This document shows, piece after piece, positions 8,375 through 20,000 of a stretch of 33,524 nt of DNA. The stretch's first letter is position 1. Each line of letters opens with the position of its first letter. The notes beneath the pieces are model-generated. The model had not been told where the DNA came from and did no database searches. It saw nothing but the letters and a program-made list of their open reading frames with translations. A program made the translations under genes and the position numbers. Source of the stretch: Candidatus Sumerlaeota bacterium (GTDB lineage: Bacteria; Sumerlaeota; Sumerlaeia; JADFCT01). The DNA lies in contig JAPLSP010000141.1 in the NCBI GenBank assembly GCA_026398575.1, forward strand, positions 1 to 33,524. The letters are read 5' to 3'.

Positions 8375-10186
8375 ATGAATATCCTCGGCCTTTCCGCTTT
8401 TTATCATGACTCGGCCGCCACCCTCGTGCGCGACGGCCAGCTCATCGCCGCCGCTTCGGAAGAACGCTTTACCCGCCAAAAGCACGATGACCGCTTCCCC
8501 ATTCATGCGCCAGGTATTGCCTGAAGGAAGCGGGCATTGATGCCAAGGACCTGGACTACATCGGCTTTTATGACAAGCCGTTCCTGAAGTTCGAGCGGCT
8601 GCTGATGACGTATCTGCGCGAGTTTCCGCGCGGGTTGAAGTCCTTCCTGAGCTTCATGCCGGTTTGGATCAAGGAAAAGATGTGGATTCGAGCCGTCATT
8701 CAGGAGCAATTGGGCCTCAAGCCGCAGGCCAAAGACAAGATCCTCTTCGCCGAGCATCATCAGTCCCACGCCGCCAGCGCCTTCCTCGTCTCCCCCTTCG
8801 AGGAGGCGGCGATCCTGACGGTGGACGGCGTGGGCGAATGGGCGACGACGACGCGCGGAGTGGGACGCGGCGCGCAGATCGAACTCATGGATGAAATCCA
8901 TTTTCCCCATTCCCTCGGGCTTCTCTATAGCGCCTTCACCTATTATCTTGGCTTCAAGGTCAACAGCGCCGAATACAAGGTCATGGGATTGGCGCCTTAT
9001 GGACAGCCCAGATTCGCCCATCTGATCCGCCGCGAGTTGATTGACATCAAGGATGACGGCGGCTTCAAGATGAACATGAAGTACTTTCCCTATACCTACG
9101 ATTTGCGAATGATCAACGAGAAGTTCGAAAACCTGTTCGGGCATCCCGCGTATCCACAGGAAGGCCGCCCGACACCGCATCAGATGGACGTGGCCGCCAG
9201 CATCCAGGCGATCACGGATGAGATCATGTTGAAACTGGCGCATTCGCTGCACAAGCAGACCGGCATGAAGCGGCTGTGCCTGGCCGGCGGCGTGGCCCTG
9301 AACTGCGTCGCCAACGGCCACATCCTGCGCCGATGCCCCTATGAGGATATCTGGATTCAGCCGGCGGCGGGTGACGCGGGCGGCGCAGTGGGCGTAGCTT
9401 TCCTGATTTGGAATTCGCTTCTCGGCAATCCGCGAACGTTCACGATGAAGACCGCGGATTATGGGCCTTCCTACCCGGCCGAAGAGATTCGGGCATACCT
9501 GGATTCCGTGGGAGCGAAATACACGGAGTGTGAGCGCGAGCCATTGATCGCGCGGACGGCGGAACTCATCGAGGCGCAAAAGGTGATCGGCTGGTTTCAG
9601 GGGCGCATGGAATTCGGACCGCGCGCGCTCGGCAATCGTTCGATCATCGGCGACGCGCGCAATCCCGCAATGCAGGACACGATGAACTTGAAAATCAAGT
9701 TCCGCGAATCCTTCCGCCCCTTCGCGCCTTCGGTATTGCTGGACCAGGCCGGCGAGTGGTTCGACTTCGATCCCGCGCGCCATTCCAGCCCCTTCATGCT
9801 CCTGGTCTGCCAAGTCGCGCAAAAGCGCCTCAAACCCGACGGCGTTTCATCGGACGATCCGCGCCGCATTCAGAAGATGAGCGCCATTCCCGCCGTAACG
9901 CACGTGGATGGATCGGCGCGCCTCCAAACCATCGCGCGCGAAGACAATCCGCTCTACTACGACCTCATTCACGCCTTTTTTCAAAAAAACCGGCTGCCCC
10001 GTCATCATCAACACCAGCTTCAACGTGCGCGGCGAACAGATCGTCTGCACGCCTTTGGACGCCTACCGTTGTTTCATGCGCACCAACATGGACGCGCTCG
10101 TTATGGACCGCTTCATCCTCGACAAAAAAGACCAGCCCGATTTCAACGACACAGGCGACTGGCGCAAGGAATTCGCGTTGGATTAG
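8375..10186 (+). pseudogene. Carbamoyltransferase (NodU/CmcH family), interrupted by two frameshifts
   Basis: Joined across two frameshifts, the product would be about 603 residues, the normal family length. These enzymes transfer a carbamoyl group from carbamoyl phosphate to sugar or antibiotic hydroxyls, with a Kae1/TsaD-like domain and a C-terminal domain. The N-terminus (MNILGLSAFYHDSAA) starts at 8375 but hits TGA at 8522 after a shift near 8510; restoring one G (GCGGCC for GCGCC) reopens the frame. The middle frame carries the metal-site pattern HHQSH (8755-8769), DGVGEW (from 8824), GDAGGAVG and GPRALGNRSIIGD. A second shift lies in an A7 run (9983-9989), where six A would give FFQKTGCPVIINTSFNVRGEQ and lead to the TAG at 10184. 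All family motifs persist, so the lesions are recent mutations or assembly errors. It ends 13 bases from the convergent PCMT stop. Confidence 0.9.
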
Positions 10187-10199
10187 GCGTCTTTCAATT

Positions 10200-10853
10200 C
10201 TAATCCGCGCCGATCAGCGGGACGAAGCGCACCGGAAGAACGTTGCGTTCTTCGCAATGCTTCCCCTTGCGGCGGATTTGAAGCAGGCTCTGGTCGAAAT
10301 GCGGGCCGACGGGAATCACCAGGCGTCCGCCTTCGGCCAATTGTTCTTTCAAGGCGGGAGGCGTGAAAAGCGGCGCCGCGGTGACGACAATGGCGTCGAA
10401 GGGCGCCGCCTGCGGCCAGCCCTCCGCGCCGTTGGCAACCCGGTAGGAAATATTCGTCAATCCCAGCGCCTCCAACTGGCGCTGCGCGGTTTCCTGCAGT
10501 TCCGAAAGGATTTCAATCGTATAAACTTCGCGCGCCAGGGTTGCGAGAAGATACGTCTGATATCCGCTGCCGGTACCGATCTCGAGAACGCGGCTCTCGG
10601 GCGTCACCTCCGCCAGTTCCGTCATCAACGCGACGATATAAGGCTGGGAAATGGTCTGGCCGCCGCCGATGGAGAGCGGATGGTCCGCATAAGCCTCGGC
10701 CAGGCAATCGCCCGACACAAACAAGTGGCGCGGCGCCTGGCGCATGGCTTCCAGCACGCGCTCGGAATTGACGCCGCGCGCAGCGATCTGGTACGCGACC
10801 ATCCGCTCGCGCTCCTGAGCATAGGCATGGATATCGGATTTCGCCATGGGCAT
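10200..10853 (-). CDS. pcm: Protein-L-isoaspartate O-methyltransferase
   Basis: A soluble enzyme of 217 residues, standard length for the family, that methylates isoaspartyl residues in aged proteins using S-adenosylmethionine. It shows the family signatures in order: MVAYQIAARGV, PRHLFV, a substrate loop near HPLSIGGGQTISQP, motif I VLEIGTGSGYQTYLLA, YTIEI, the FDAIVVTAA strand, and GGRLVIPVGP near the C-terminus. The frame also allows a GTG one codon earlier. The ATG at 10853 is preferred because the upstream in-frame tail of the giant TPR gene ends in TGATG exactly there, a classic coupling overlap. No Shine-Dalgarno sequence is visible, which also fits coupled translation. It is the last gene of the deacetylase / membrane protein / giant TPR unit and converges with the carbamoyltransferase. 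Confidence 0.95.
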   Translation of the reverse strand: MPMAKSDIHAYAQERERMVAYQIAARGVNSERVLEAMRQAPRHLFVSGDCLAEAYADHPLSIGGGQTISQPYIVALMTELAEVTPESRVLEIGTGSGYQTYLLATLAREVYTIEILSELQETAQRQLEALGLTNISYRVANGAEGWPQAAPFDAIVVTAAPLFTPPALKEQLAEGGRLVIPVGPHFDQSLLQIRRKGKHCEERNVLPVRFVPLIGAD

Positions 10854-11005
10854 CACAGGCAGGCGCTATTTTTTTTCTTCGCGCCAGTCTTCGGCTTGGA
10901 CTTGGGCTCATCATCATCGAATAGCGACGCAATGGCATTGAGGGCGTCGCGTTTGAGGCGCGCCTTGCTCAGGCGGTCCTGAATGCTTTCGTCATCGGGC
11001 CGCCG
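10853..11005 (-). other. 50-codon in-frame extension after the TAG of the giant TPR gene
   Basis: Directly after the TAG at 11006-11008 the same frame is open for 50 codons to a TGA at 10853-10855. The translation looks like real protein: an amphipathic charged helix (DESIQDRLSKARLKRDALNA), an acidic patch (LFDDDE) and a lysine-rich tail (KSKPKTGAKKK). The frame contains no ATG, GTG or TTG, so it cannot easily be an independent gene. Its TGA overlaps the PCMT ATG as TGATG. The simplest reading is that this is the true C-terminus of the giant protein, cut off by a point change or sequencing error at the TAG, or reached by readthrough. Confidence 0.6.
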
Positions 11006-14000
11006 CTAGCGCAGCCGTTCGAGGATTTCGACGGCGCGCAGAGTTTCGCCGCGCTGCATCAGCGTTTCGCTGGCCAGCCGCCAATGCTCGAACGCCTCGT
11101 CCTCCTGGCCCAGCTGGTCGTAGAGTTCCGCCAGCCGCATGCGCGAATCATAGGCGTCCGGATTGACCTTCAGGACGTTGAGATAGCTCTCGACGCGCTT
11201 GGACAAAGTCTCCGGCCTCGCCGCCGTGCCGGCTTTGCCCGGCGTTTCGCCCAAGCGCGCAGCCCTTGACGAGTCTTCCGCGTGTTCCGGAACGCGCTGC
11301 ATGAATTCGGCCGCAGCCGCATTCGAAGGATCCAGCCGCAGCGCGCTCTGATACCATTGCCGCGCCTCGCCGAGCTCCCCCGCGCGATGACAGGCCTGCG
11401 CCAGGCACAGGTAGTCGTCAATCAAATCCGCCTCCGGCCCGATTTGCGGATACAGCTCCACATAGCGGCGGCGGGCGGCGACGTTCGCCGGCTCCATCTC
11501 AACCACGCGACGCAGCGTCTTGACGGCCTCCGAGATTTTTTCGGCCTTCATATAGACTTCCGCCAGCGTCATATAGTCCGCCGACAAATCCTCTTCGGGA
11601 CCGATCTGCAAATGCGTTTCGATCAGACGCTGCCAGGCGCGGATGTCATCGGGCGCCCATTTGACAATCCGGCGATAGGCCGATTCCGCACGGTCCAGAT
11701 AGCCGCGGCTGATCAATTGTTCCGCCAGAAGCCAGCCTTGTTCCATCGCCTCGGGGATGCGGTCCGTCGCCAGCAGGACGTCCACCAGATTGGACTGAAT
11801 CGTGACGTTCCGGCTGTCTTGCTCCAGGATCTTTTTGAAGACGCTGATCCGGTTTTTCTCGTCACCCGCCTTTTCATAAGCCGCCAACGCGCGCTGGAAC
11901 AGCTGAATCGCTTCCCCTTTGCGTTTCATCTCCAGCAGCGCTTCGCCTTGCTTGACAAGCAGGCGCGGATGATCCGGCGCCATCTTCAGGCCGCGTGCGA
12001 TCAGCTTGTCGGCTTCGGCCCGCCGGCCTTTGGCCTGCTGCGCCGAGGACAGCCAGATGATTTCCTCGATGGCGGGCGCTGTTTCTCCGAGCGCCACAAA
12101 GGACTCGAACATCAAGGAATGGCACTCCTGAGCCAGCTCGGGCATCCGGGCTTTTTCCGCGATCGCCGCCACCTTGCGGCAGTATTCGATGGCGCCGGCA
12201 TGATCCCGCCGCTCGCCGCGCTTGCCCGCCAGCATCAAGTACTCCGAAGCGGCCGCATCCCAGGACTGTTCGCGTTCGAGCGCCGCCGCCCGCCGCAACC
12301 GCAAATCGTCGCGCCGCGGCGCCAATTCCAGCGCGCGCGTCCAATACGCTGAAACCGACCGGCCTTGAGCCGTGGCGGAGGCCCCAGGTTTCACTTGCTC
12401 CTCGAGCAAATCCGCCAAGCCGCTCCATTCTTCCGCCGCCGCTTCGCGCTGCCCCGTTTCCACCAACAACGTCGCCAGGCGCGTGCGCGCCTCGATGTTC
12501 GCCGGATTCGCTTCGATGGCCAGGCGCATCGGCGAAACGGCCCGCGCGGGATCCGGGCCCGAGCGCAAGACCCCGGCCAGTTTCAGCCAACATTCGCCGG
12601 CGCCCGCGGCGTCGCCCGCGCCTTGGCAGAGTTCCGCCATTTCGCTGAGCGACTCGACGTGATCGGGCAGCTGTTCCAGGATCAGATCGTAGATACGGCG
12701 CGCTTCGGCGGCGGCGCCTTTATCCCTCTCCGCTCGCGCTGCCCGCAGCCATTCGTCGCACTGCTGCTCCAGCATTCCAGCGCGCCCATATAAATCCGCC
12801 AATTCCATCTGGGCGCCCGCGCGCGCCGGCTCGGCCTCCAGCGCCTCGCGCAAAAACCGGACGGCCTGGTCGAAATCCGAACGCCGCTCGGCCAGCGCGC
12901 TCAGGCGGCGCAAGGCTTCAGCCGCCTCGACGGGGCGCTGCACGAAGCGGGCAATCTCAACCGTCGCCGCCCAGCAATCCTCGTCCTCCGGCGCCAGATC
13001 CATCGCCTTCCGGCACACCTCCATCGCCGCCGCGTTGTCGCCTTTATCCCTCAATCGCGCCACCAGTTTTCGGTAGCCGCTCATCGCGTCGCTCGTTCGC
13101 CCCAAATGGCGGTTGGTTTCGATCGCGAGAGACAGGGCCTCCGTATCTTCGGGAAACAAGCCGGCGGCTTCGCGGCAGACGGTGAGCGCGTTTTCCCAAC
13201 GCTGGGCGCCGGCCAGTTGGCGGATCAGTGCCAGAATGTCTTTGTGAGCCTCTTCGCCAATGCCGTGATCCACCAGCAGCCGGACGGCGTCGAGACGCAG
13301 CGAAATGATCCTGGGCGCCAGACCCACGATACGGCGCGCGCTTTCCAGGGCCTCGGAGGAATGGCCGGCCGCGAGCAATCCGCGGCACACCTCGAGGAAC
13401 TCGGCCGCCGCCTCGTCCGCCATGCCCTCCTGCTCCAGAAGTTCCGCAAGACGCGAACAGGCGTCCCAGTTGTCCGGCTGCAGCTGCTTGACGCGACGCA
13501 AGGCTTTGACGGCTTGAGGAATCGCTTTAAGTTTGCATTGCAACTCGCAGATTTGCAGGTGTTCGCCTGCTGCCGACGTCTGGTCGCCTTCTTCTTCGAA
13601 CAACGCCGCCAGCCGTTCATGGAAGGCGATATTTTCAGGTGAAAGCGAAATGGCGTGTTGCAGGATCTTCGCCGCCGCATCCCATTGGCCTTCCGCTCGG
13701 TGCTGGTCCGAAAGCAACGTCATCAAGGCGCAGGCGCGCGTGGCGTCGCCCTCGGCCAGGCAAACATCGGCCAGCTCGGCTAAGGCCGCGCGATTGTCGC
13801 GGGATTTGCGCAACACCTGCTCATAGATGTCGCGGCTTCGGGCGTTTTTGCCCTGCGCGGCATAAAGACGCGCGGCGGCCAGCATCTCCTCGATGCGTTC
13901 GGCGCCGCGTTCGACGCGGTCATACAAATCCGCCAGCTCCAGATGCGCCTCCGGACGGCCAGGCGTTTTTTCGAGCGCGCGCCGCCGGCAGGCGATCGCC

Positions 14001-17000
14001 TGGTCGTAGTCCGATTCATCTTCGAAAATCTCGCTCAGTCGCAGAAGGCAGCCGGCCGCGCGCGCCGGCGCATCGGCTTCCCCGCTTTCCTCCAGCGCGC
14101 CCGCCATCAACTCCAGACACTCGACGTCCTTCGGCGACATGGTCAGCAACTCTTCATAGATTGCGATCGCCTGGGCGGCATTGCCCTGCGAGCGCCTCAA
14201 GCGCGCCAGCCGCTTGCCGTCTATCAGCGCTTCCCGCTCATGCCCCAGCGCCCGATGTGCCGCAAAACGGCTTTGCAGAACTTCCGACTCTTCCGTATCG
14301 TGTTCCTGCGCGAGCGCGCAAACGGGTAGAACGCCTTCCCAGCTTTGAATCTTCGTCAGATGAGCCATCAGCGCGCGCACGGCGTCTTTGGCGTCGCGGG
14401 CGCGCCCGTGCGCGCCCAGAAGCCGCGCCACGGCCAGCCGCGACTCGATGGAATTGGGCGCCAGCAGCGAGACCCGCGCCGCGAACTCCAGCGCCAGCGG
14501 ATTCTGGCCCGCCTCGAAGGCCAGACGGCAGGCTTCGAGCGATTCGGCCGCCGCTTCGTCAACCAATCCCGCGCTTTGGGCAAGCTCGATCAGGCGCAAG
14601 CGGATGCTCAGATCGTCCGGCGCCAGCGTCCTGGCGCGGCGCGCGCAGGCGATCGCTTCCGGCAGCGCTTGCCGGCCGCAATGCCAATCGCACAGGCGCA
14701 GATAAATCGCCGCAGCCGGCCCCAAGTCGCCCAGCCGCTCGAGGCCCTTGGCCTTGCGTTCGAGCGCATCCATATTCTCCGGCTCGATCGCGAGCAGGCG
14801 ATCCAGCGCGGCGATGGCGCCGGCAGCCTCGCCCGCGTCGCTGCGGCGCTGAGCCAGATCCATCCAGCGTTCGGCGGCGGCCTTTGTCTCGCCGCCGGCG
14901 GCAAGAATCTGGGCCAGCTCCTCCAAGGCGCCAAGATGATCCGGCATTTCGGCCAGAAGGCTTTCATACAGCCGCCGCGCCTCGCCGCTTTCGCCCCGTT
15001 TGGCCCGTTCCCGCGCCAGCGCCAGCAGTTCCTCCGTCCGGTCCGCCGCGCGCCCGCCCCGCGAGAGCGCCGCGGCGCGCTGTTCGCGCAGAGTCAAATT
15101 ATCCGGTTCGCATTCGCACGCGCGGCGCCAGCACGCCAGCGCCGCTTCCAGCGCGCCGCCGCGCTCATGGATGGCGGCCAGCTGTTGCAGATATTGGCTG
15201 GCTTCGGCTTTCTGGCCGCTGTCCTGAAGCAGTTGCGCCGCCGCGTCCAGACAGACGGCGTTGTCCGGCGCCAGCGTCAGGATTTCGCGATAAAGAGCCA
15301 GCGCTTCCGGCAGCCGGCCCAACGCGCGCAATCTGCCGGCCAGTTTGGCGCCCTCTGCGATCGCCGGCGCCTTTTGGTTCAGCCTCGAATGAGCCGTCCG
15401 CCGGGAGGCCAGAATGACGATATCTTCGGGCAGCAGCTCCTCGGCCAGCCGGCATGCCTCCAACAGCGCGGCCCAATCCGCGCCTTCCTCCAAATACTGG
15501 AGAACGGCATGAACGGCCTGCTGGGCTTCTTCATGGCATTGGGATTCGAGCAAAAGACGGGCGGCGGCAAGCCGGGAAGCGGCGGCGTCCGGCGCCATCC
15601 GCGCGATCCGCTCGGACCAGGACTTTGCCAATTCCTTGTTTCCCCGGCCGAGCGCCTCGCGGCAGGCGTCCAGCGCCTCAAAGACGGCCTGATCACGCTG
15701 GTTTTCGGCCATCAGCAAATCCACCAGGCGCATGCGGACGTCGTGATTGGAGGCTTGGAAGCGTTTGGCGCGCCCCAGCGCGGCGATGGCTTTGCGCGGA
15801 GCTTTGGCTTCGAAATAAAGCTCGCACAGCGTCAGGAACTGCGCGCTGGCGCCGCTGTCGCGCAATTGTTCGAGCAGGTCGGCCAGGCGCTCCTGCGCGC
15901 CGATATTTTGCGGGGCGATTTGCGCCGCCTGCCGCAGCGTCATGACGGCGCTGCTCCAGTCGCCGGCGGCGCTCTGACGGTCGGCCAAATCCAGGAGCCG
16001 CTCGCAGGCCTCGGCGGACTGGCCCGAGTCAATCAACAACTGCGCCAGGGCTTCCAGCGCCTGAAGATGATCGGGATGATCCGCGAGAAGCCGTTCATAA
16101 ATCCGCCGGCCTTGCGCGGCGTCGCCTTGCGCGATATGCGCCCGCGCCAGGACCAGCAGTTCCTGGATGCGCTCGTTGCTTTTGCCCGCGCGCCCCAGCA
16201 GGGCAGCCCGCTGTTCGCGCAACGCCAGATCCTTCGCGTCGCATGAGCATGCGCGATTCATGCATTCGAGCGCCTGCTCCCAGGCTTTGCGCTTTTCGTG
16301 CACGGCGCTCAGTTGCAGCCAATAGCCGCAGGCGTCCTTGGTTTGACCGAGCTCCTGATAATGCCCCGCCAAGGCGGCAAGGCCTTCGGCGTCTTCCGGC
16401 GCCAGTTGGACCGCTTCGCGCCGCCAGGCAAGGGTTTCGCCGGCCTTCCCCTGCGCGCGCGCCAGTTCCGCCAGTTTCTTGGCCGTGTCCGCCGCTTCCT
16501 GCGTCTGGCCCAGCTCGCGATAAGCACGATAGCGCCGCGCGCCGGATTCCTCTTCCTCCAGCATGCGATCGCCGGCCAGCCGGCCAACCTCCAGAATTTT
16601 CGCCCATTGCCGCTGGTCTTCCAATCCCTGCATCAGGCCGCGCAGTTGCGCGCGCGCTTTGTCGCGGCAGCCGCCGTCGAATAGCATCCGCGCCAGCGTC
16701 AGGCGCGTGTCGAAGGCCAATGGTTGCGCCATCTCCGCCAGAGACTCAGCCATCGCTTTGTCGCCCTGGACGAGGGCCATCTGGCAGGCGTCCATGCATT
16801 CGGCGGCGGCTTCCTCCAGGCGGTTCTGGCCGAACAGGAAGGTCAATAGACGGCGGCGGATTTCTCCGTTTCCCGGCTGGAGGCGTTTGGCCCGCTCGAG
16901 CATGGACTGCGTGTCTTGTGGCGCCTTGCCGCCCGCCGCATATATATCCGCAATCGCCAGGCAACGCTCGGCGGCCGTGGCGGCCTGCCCCATTTGCTCA

Positions 17001-20000
17001 AAAACATCGGCCATCCGCTCATACGCGTCCAGCAGGGCGGGTGCAACTTCAAGGACGCGCCGGAGGATGGCCAGGGCGCCCGGCAGGTCCTTGGCCGAAT
17101 GGAGCGTCTGCGCCAGCCGCATCCAATAAAACGCCGCCTCGCTCGAAGCGCCCGATTCCAGGCTCAGCTGCCCAAGGCGTTCGAGCGCCCTGCGCTGCTC
17201 CGGCGCCAGCGATAACGCCGCCTCGAGCGCGCGCCGCTCCTCAGCCGCGTTGGACCCCTCCGCATAGATGTCCGCCGCAACCAGCCATTCCGCGACGGCC
17301 TCCTCGCGGCGTCCGGCTTTGTCAAGGAGCGCCGCTGTCTGCTCGCGCAGCGCGGGATTATCCGGATCGAGACCGCTCAGCTGGCGCAGGCATGACAGCG
17401 CCTGATCGAAATCCTTCCGCTTTTCGAAGATTTGAACCAGCGCCCGCAGACAATCGCCCGCCTCTTGTTTGCGATCGAGAGCCAGCAGCAATTGCGCCTG
17501 CGCTTGAATGGCTTCGACGCTGTCCGGGGCCACCTGCGCGGCGCGCCGGGCCCAAACGAGCGCTTCATCTTTTGCCTCCTGCCCCTCCAGCAGACGGCAC
17601 AGCTCCATGCAGTGAGCGCCGGCGGGAGCGGCCTGGCCAGCGTCCTGCAGCAGATCAATCAAACGCGCGCGCGCCTTGACGTGTTCGGGATATTGCCGGA
17701 CCAGCGGTTCGAGCACGGCCAGCGCGCGTTCGCACTGCCCCTGCTGGACATAGAGATCGCAGACTTTCATCTGCTCTTCGATGGCCATCTGCGCCTGGTT
17801 CATCTGCCCCAGGAATCCGGCCAGCCGCTCGCGTGCGGCAACGTCATCCGGATGAATCTCCAAAATCCGGCGCGTCGCCTGCGCGGCCTTGTCCGGCTGC
17901 TGGCGCGCCAGCCACTGCTCGGAGAGCGACCGAAGATATTCACAGGCCTTCTCGTCCTCGCCGGCGCGCTGGCAACCTTCTGCGATCCGTTCCAGACACT
18001 CCACATCGCCCGGCGCCAGCTGCAACGCCACCAGCCAGGCCTCCTGCGCTTCCTTGCCGTTTCCAGCCTCCTCGTTCAAACAGGCCAACGCCTTGTAATC
18101 AGCCGCGGCCTGCTCGGCGCGCCCCAAGCCCTGCAACGCGCGGGCGCGCCGGGCGAAAAGACCGGCCTCCTGCTTCAGCAGTTCCAGGCCCGTCTCGCAC
18201 GCCTCGAGCATCTGCGGCCATTCCTGCGCTTTTTCCAATCCATCGCAAAGCGCCAGAAGCAGATCGCGCGCTTCTGTGGCGGCGCCCCGCCCGGCCAACA
18301 GCCGCGCCAGCCGCTGGCCGCACGCCACGTCGTCCGGCGCCAATTCCCGCGCTTGCCGCAGATAGCCTTCCTCCGGCACGGCATCGGCGGCGGACCGGCA
18401 CAGATCGGCCAGCCGCAGACATTGCGCGGCGGCCTCCTTGTTTTGGCCGCTCCGGCGCAAAAGATCAATCGCCTGGCCGCCGGCGGCGCGATCTTCAGGC
18501 TCGAGTTGGATCAAGCGCTGAAGCGCCGCCAGAGCCGCCGCTTCATCCCCTGCTTCGGCGCAGGCGGCGGCGAGTTTCCGATACTCGGTTTGGGCCGCCG
18601 CGGCGTCGCCCAGACTGTCGAGATATTCCGCATGCGCGCGGCGCACGTCGCGGTTGGCCGCCTCGCGCTGCTGGAGCTGCGCATAAGCGGCGCGCATTTC
18701 CTCCGGACTGCGCGAGCCTTTGAGAACGTTCAACGCGCTCAGATACCGCGGAACCGCCGCCGCAAAGGATTCTGTCTCGGCGGCCACTTCCGCAATCTGC
18801 CACAGCGCCTGCGGATCGTCAGGGATCAGTTCGAGAAGCCGTTCGACGGCCTGGCGCGCGCCGGCGAAGTCTCCGGCCTGAAAGCGCTGGTTCACCTGTT
18901 CCCTTAGCGATTCGATCACGCGCGAGGTGTCGCCGGATTCCTGATACAAGGCCGTCAGGCGGCGGCGCGCCTCGGTGTGGTTCGGCGCCAGGGCGAGGAA
19001 CCGTTGATAGATCTGGGTCAGCTCCGCCGTCTCACCATTGGCCGCGAGCAGGGAATCCAGCGCCTGAACTTGCTTGTAGCAATCGCCCTGGCGATCCAGT
19101 TGCGCGCAAAGATCGAACATCATCCTGCGCAGCTCGTGGTCCTCGGGCGCGAAGGCCAGGCACTCGGCGATCGTGTCTTCGGCCTTGGCGCAGATGCCTT
19201 CGGCCAGCAGACGGCCGATCAGCCGCTTGCCCAGCTCCACGATTTGCGCCGCGTCCGGGGGCTTCGTGTCGCGCGCGGCCTCATAGCGCAGCTCCATCAG
19301 AGACAGCGTTCCGGGCGCAAGGGCGAGACCTTCTTCGCAGGCCTGCGCCTGGGCGCGCGTATCGCCCTGCTGGGAGGCGGCCTGGGCGATCTCCTGGAAT
19401 TCCTCGATCGCCTGCGGCTTGAGGCCGTATTGCGCGTATAAGCGCGCCACTTTCAGCCGCGGTTCGAGCAGGCCGGAACTCAGCGCCGCAATGTGGCGGC
19501 AGGTATGGAAGCCCTCGTCGCGCTGGCCGCGCTCGAACTGGCGCTGCGCGATGACCTGATATTGCTCCAGAGCATGCTCCAGGCGGCCTGCTTTCGCGAG
19601 CGCTTCGGCCAGATCCGAGCGGTAGGCCAGGTTGTCCTTGTCCAGGTCTATCAATCGCTGCAACGCGTCAATCGCGCTCGCGGCGTCGCCGATTTTCAGA
19701 GTCGCCGAGGCGATCACGCGATACAGCGCGATCGCCGGCGCCCATGCCCCAAGCGATTCATGAATCCGCGCAAGCCGGCGGCGCGCTTCCATGTCATCCG
19801 GGTCCGTCTCCACCAGTTGCGTCAGGCACGCCTGGGCGCCTTCCCAGTTTTCCTTGGCCAGGTATTCCTCAACGAGGGCCGCATACAGCTGCCGCGCGGC
19901 GATGATGTCGCCCGATTCCAGCGTCAGCGCGGCCTGGGCTTCGCGCGCTTCCAGCTCGTCGGGGCGCAGACGGGCGATGCGCTCCATCACGCCCGCCGCC

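Noticed and set aside
9982..9990. Programmed -1 frameshift at A-AAA-AAC in the carbamoyltransferase
   Set aside because: The heptamer is in the right phase for -1 slippage, but the conserved C-terminal frame needs a +1 shift (one A fewer), so classic -1 recoding would not give the family product.
13639..16246. Long plus-strand frames of 592 and 633 codons opposite the giant TPR gene
   Set aside because: Their translations are rich in Arg, Pro, Ala and Gln without domains, and they mirror the codon structure of the GC-rich TPR repeats on the minus strand. They are antisense shadows.
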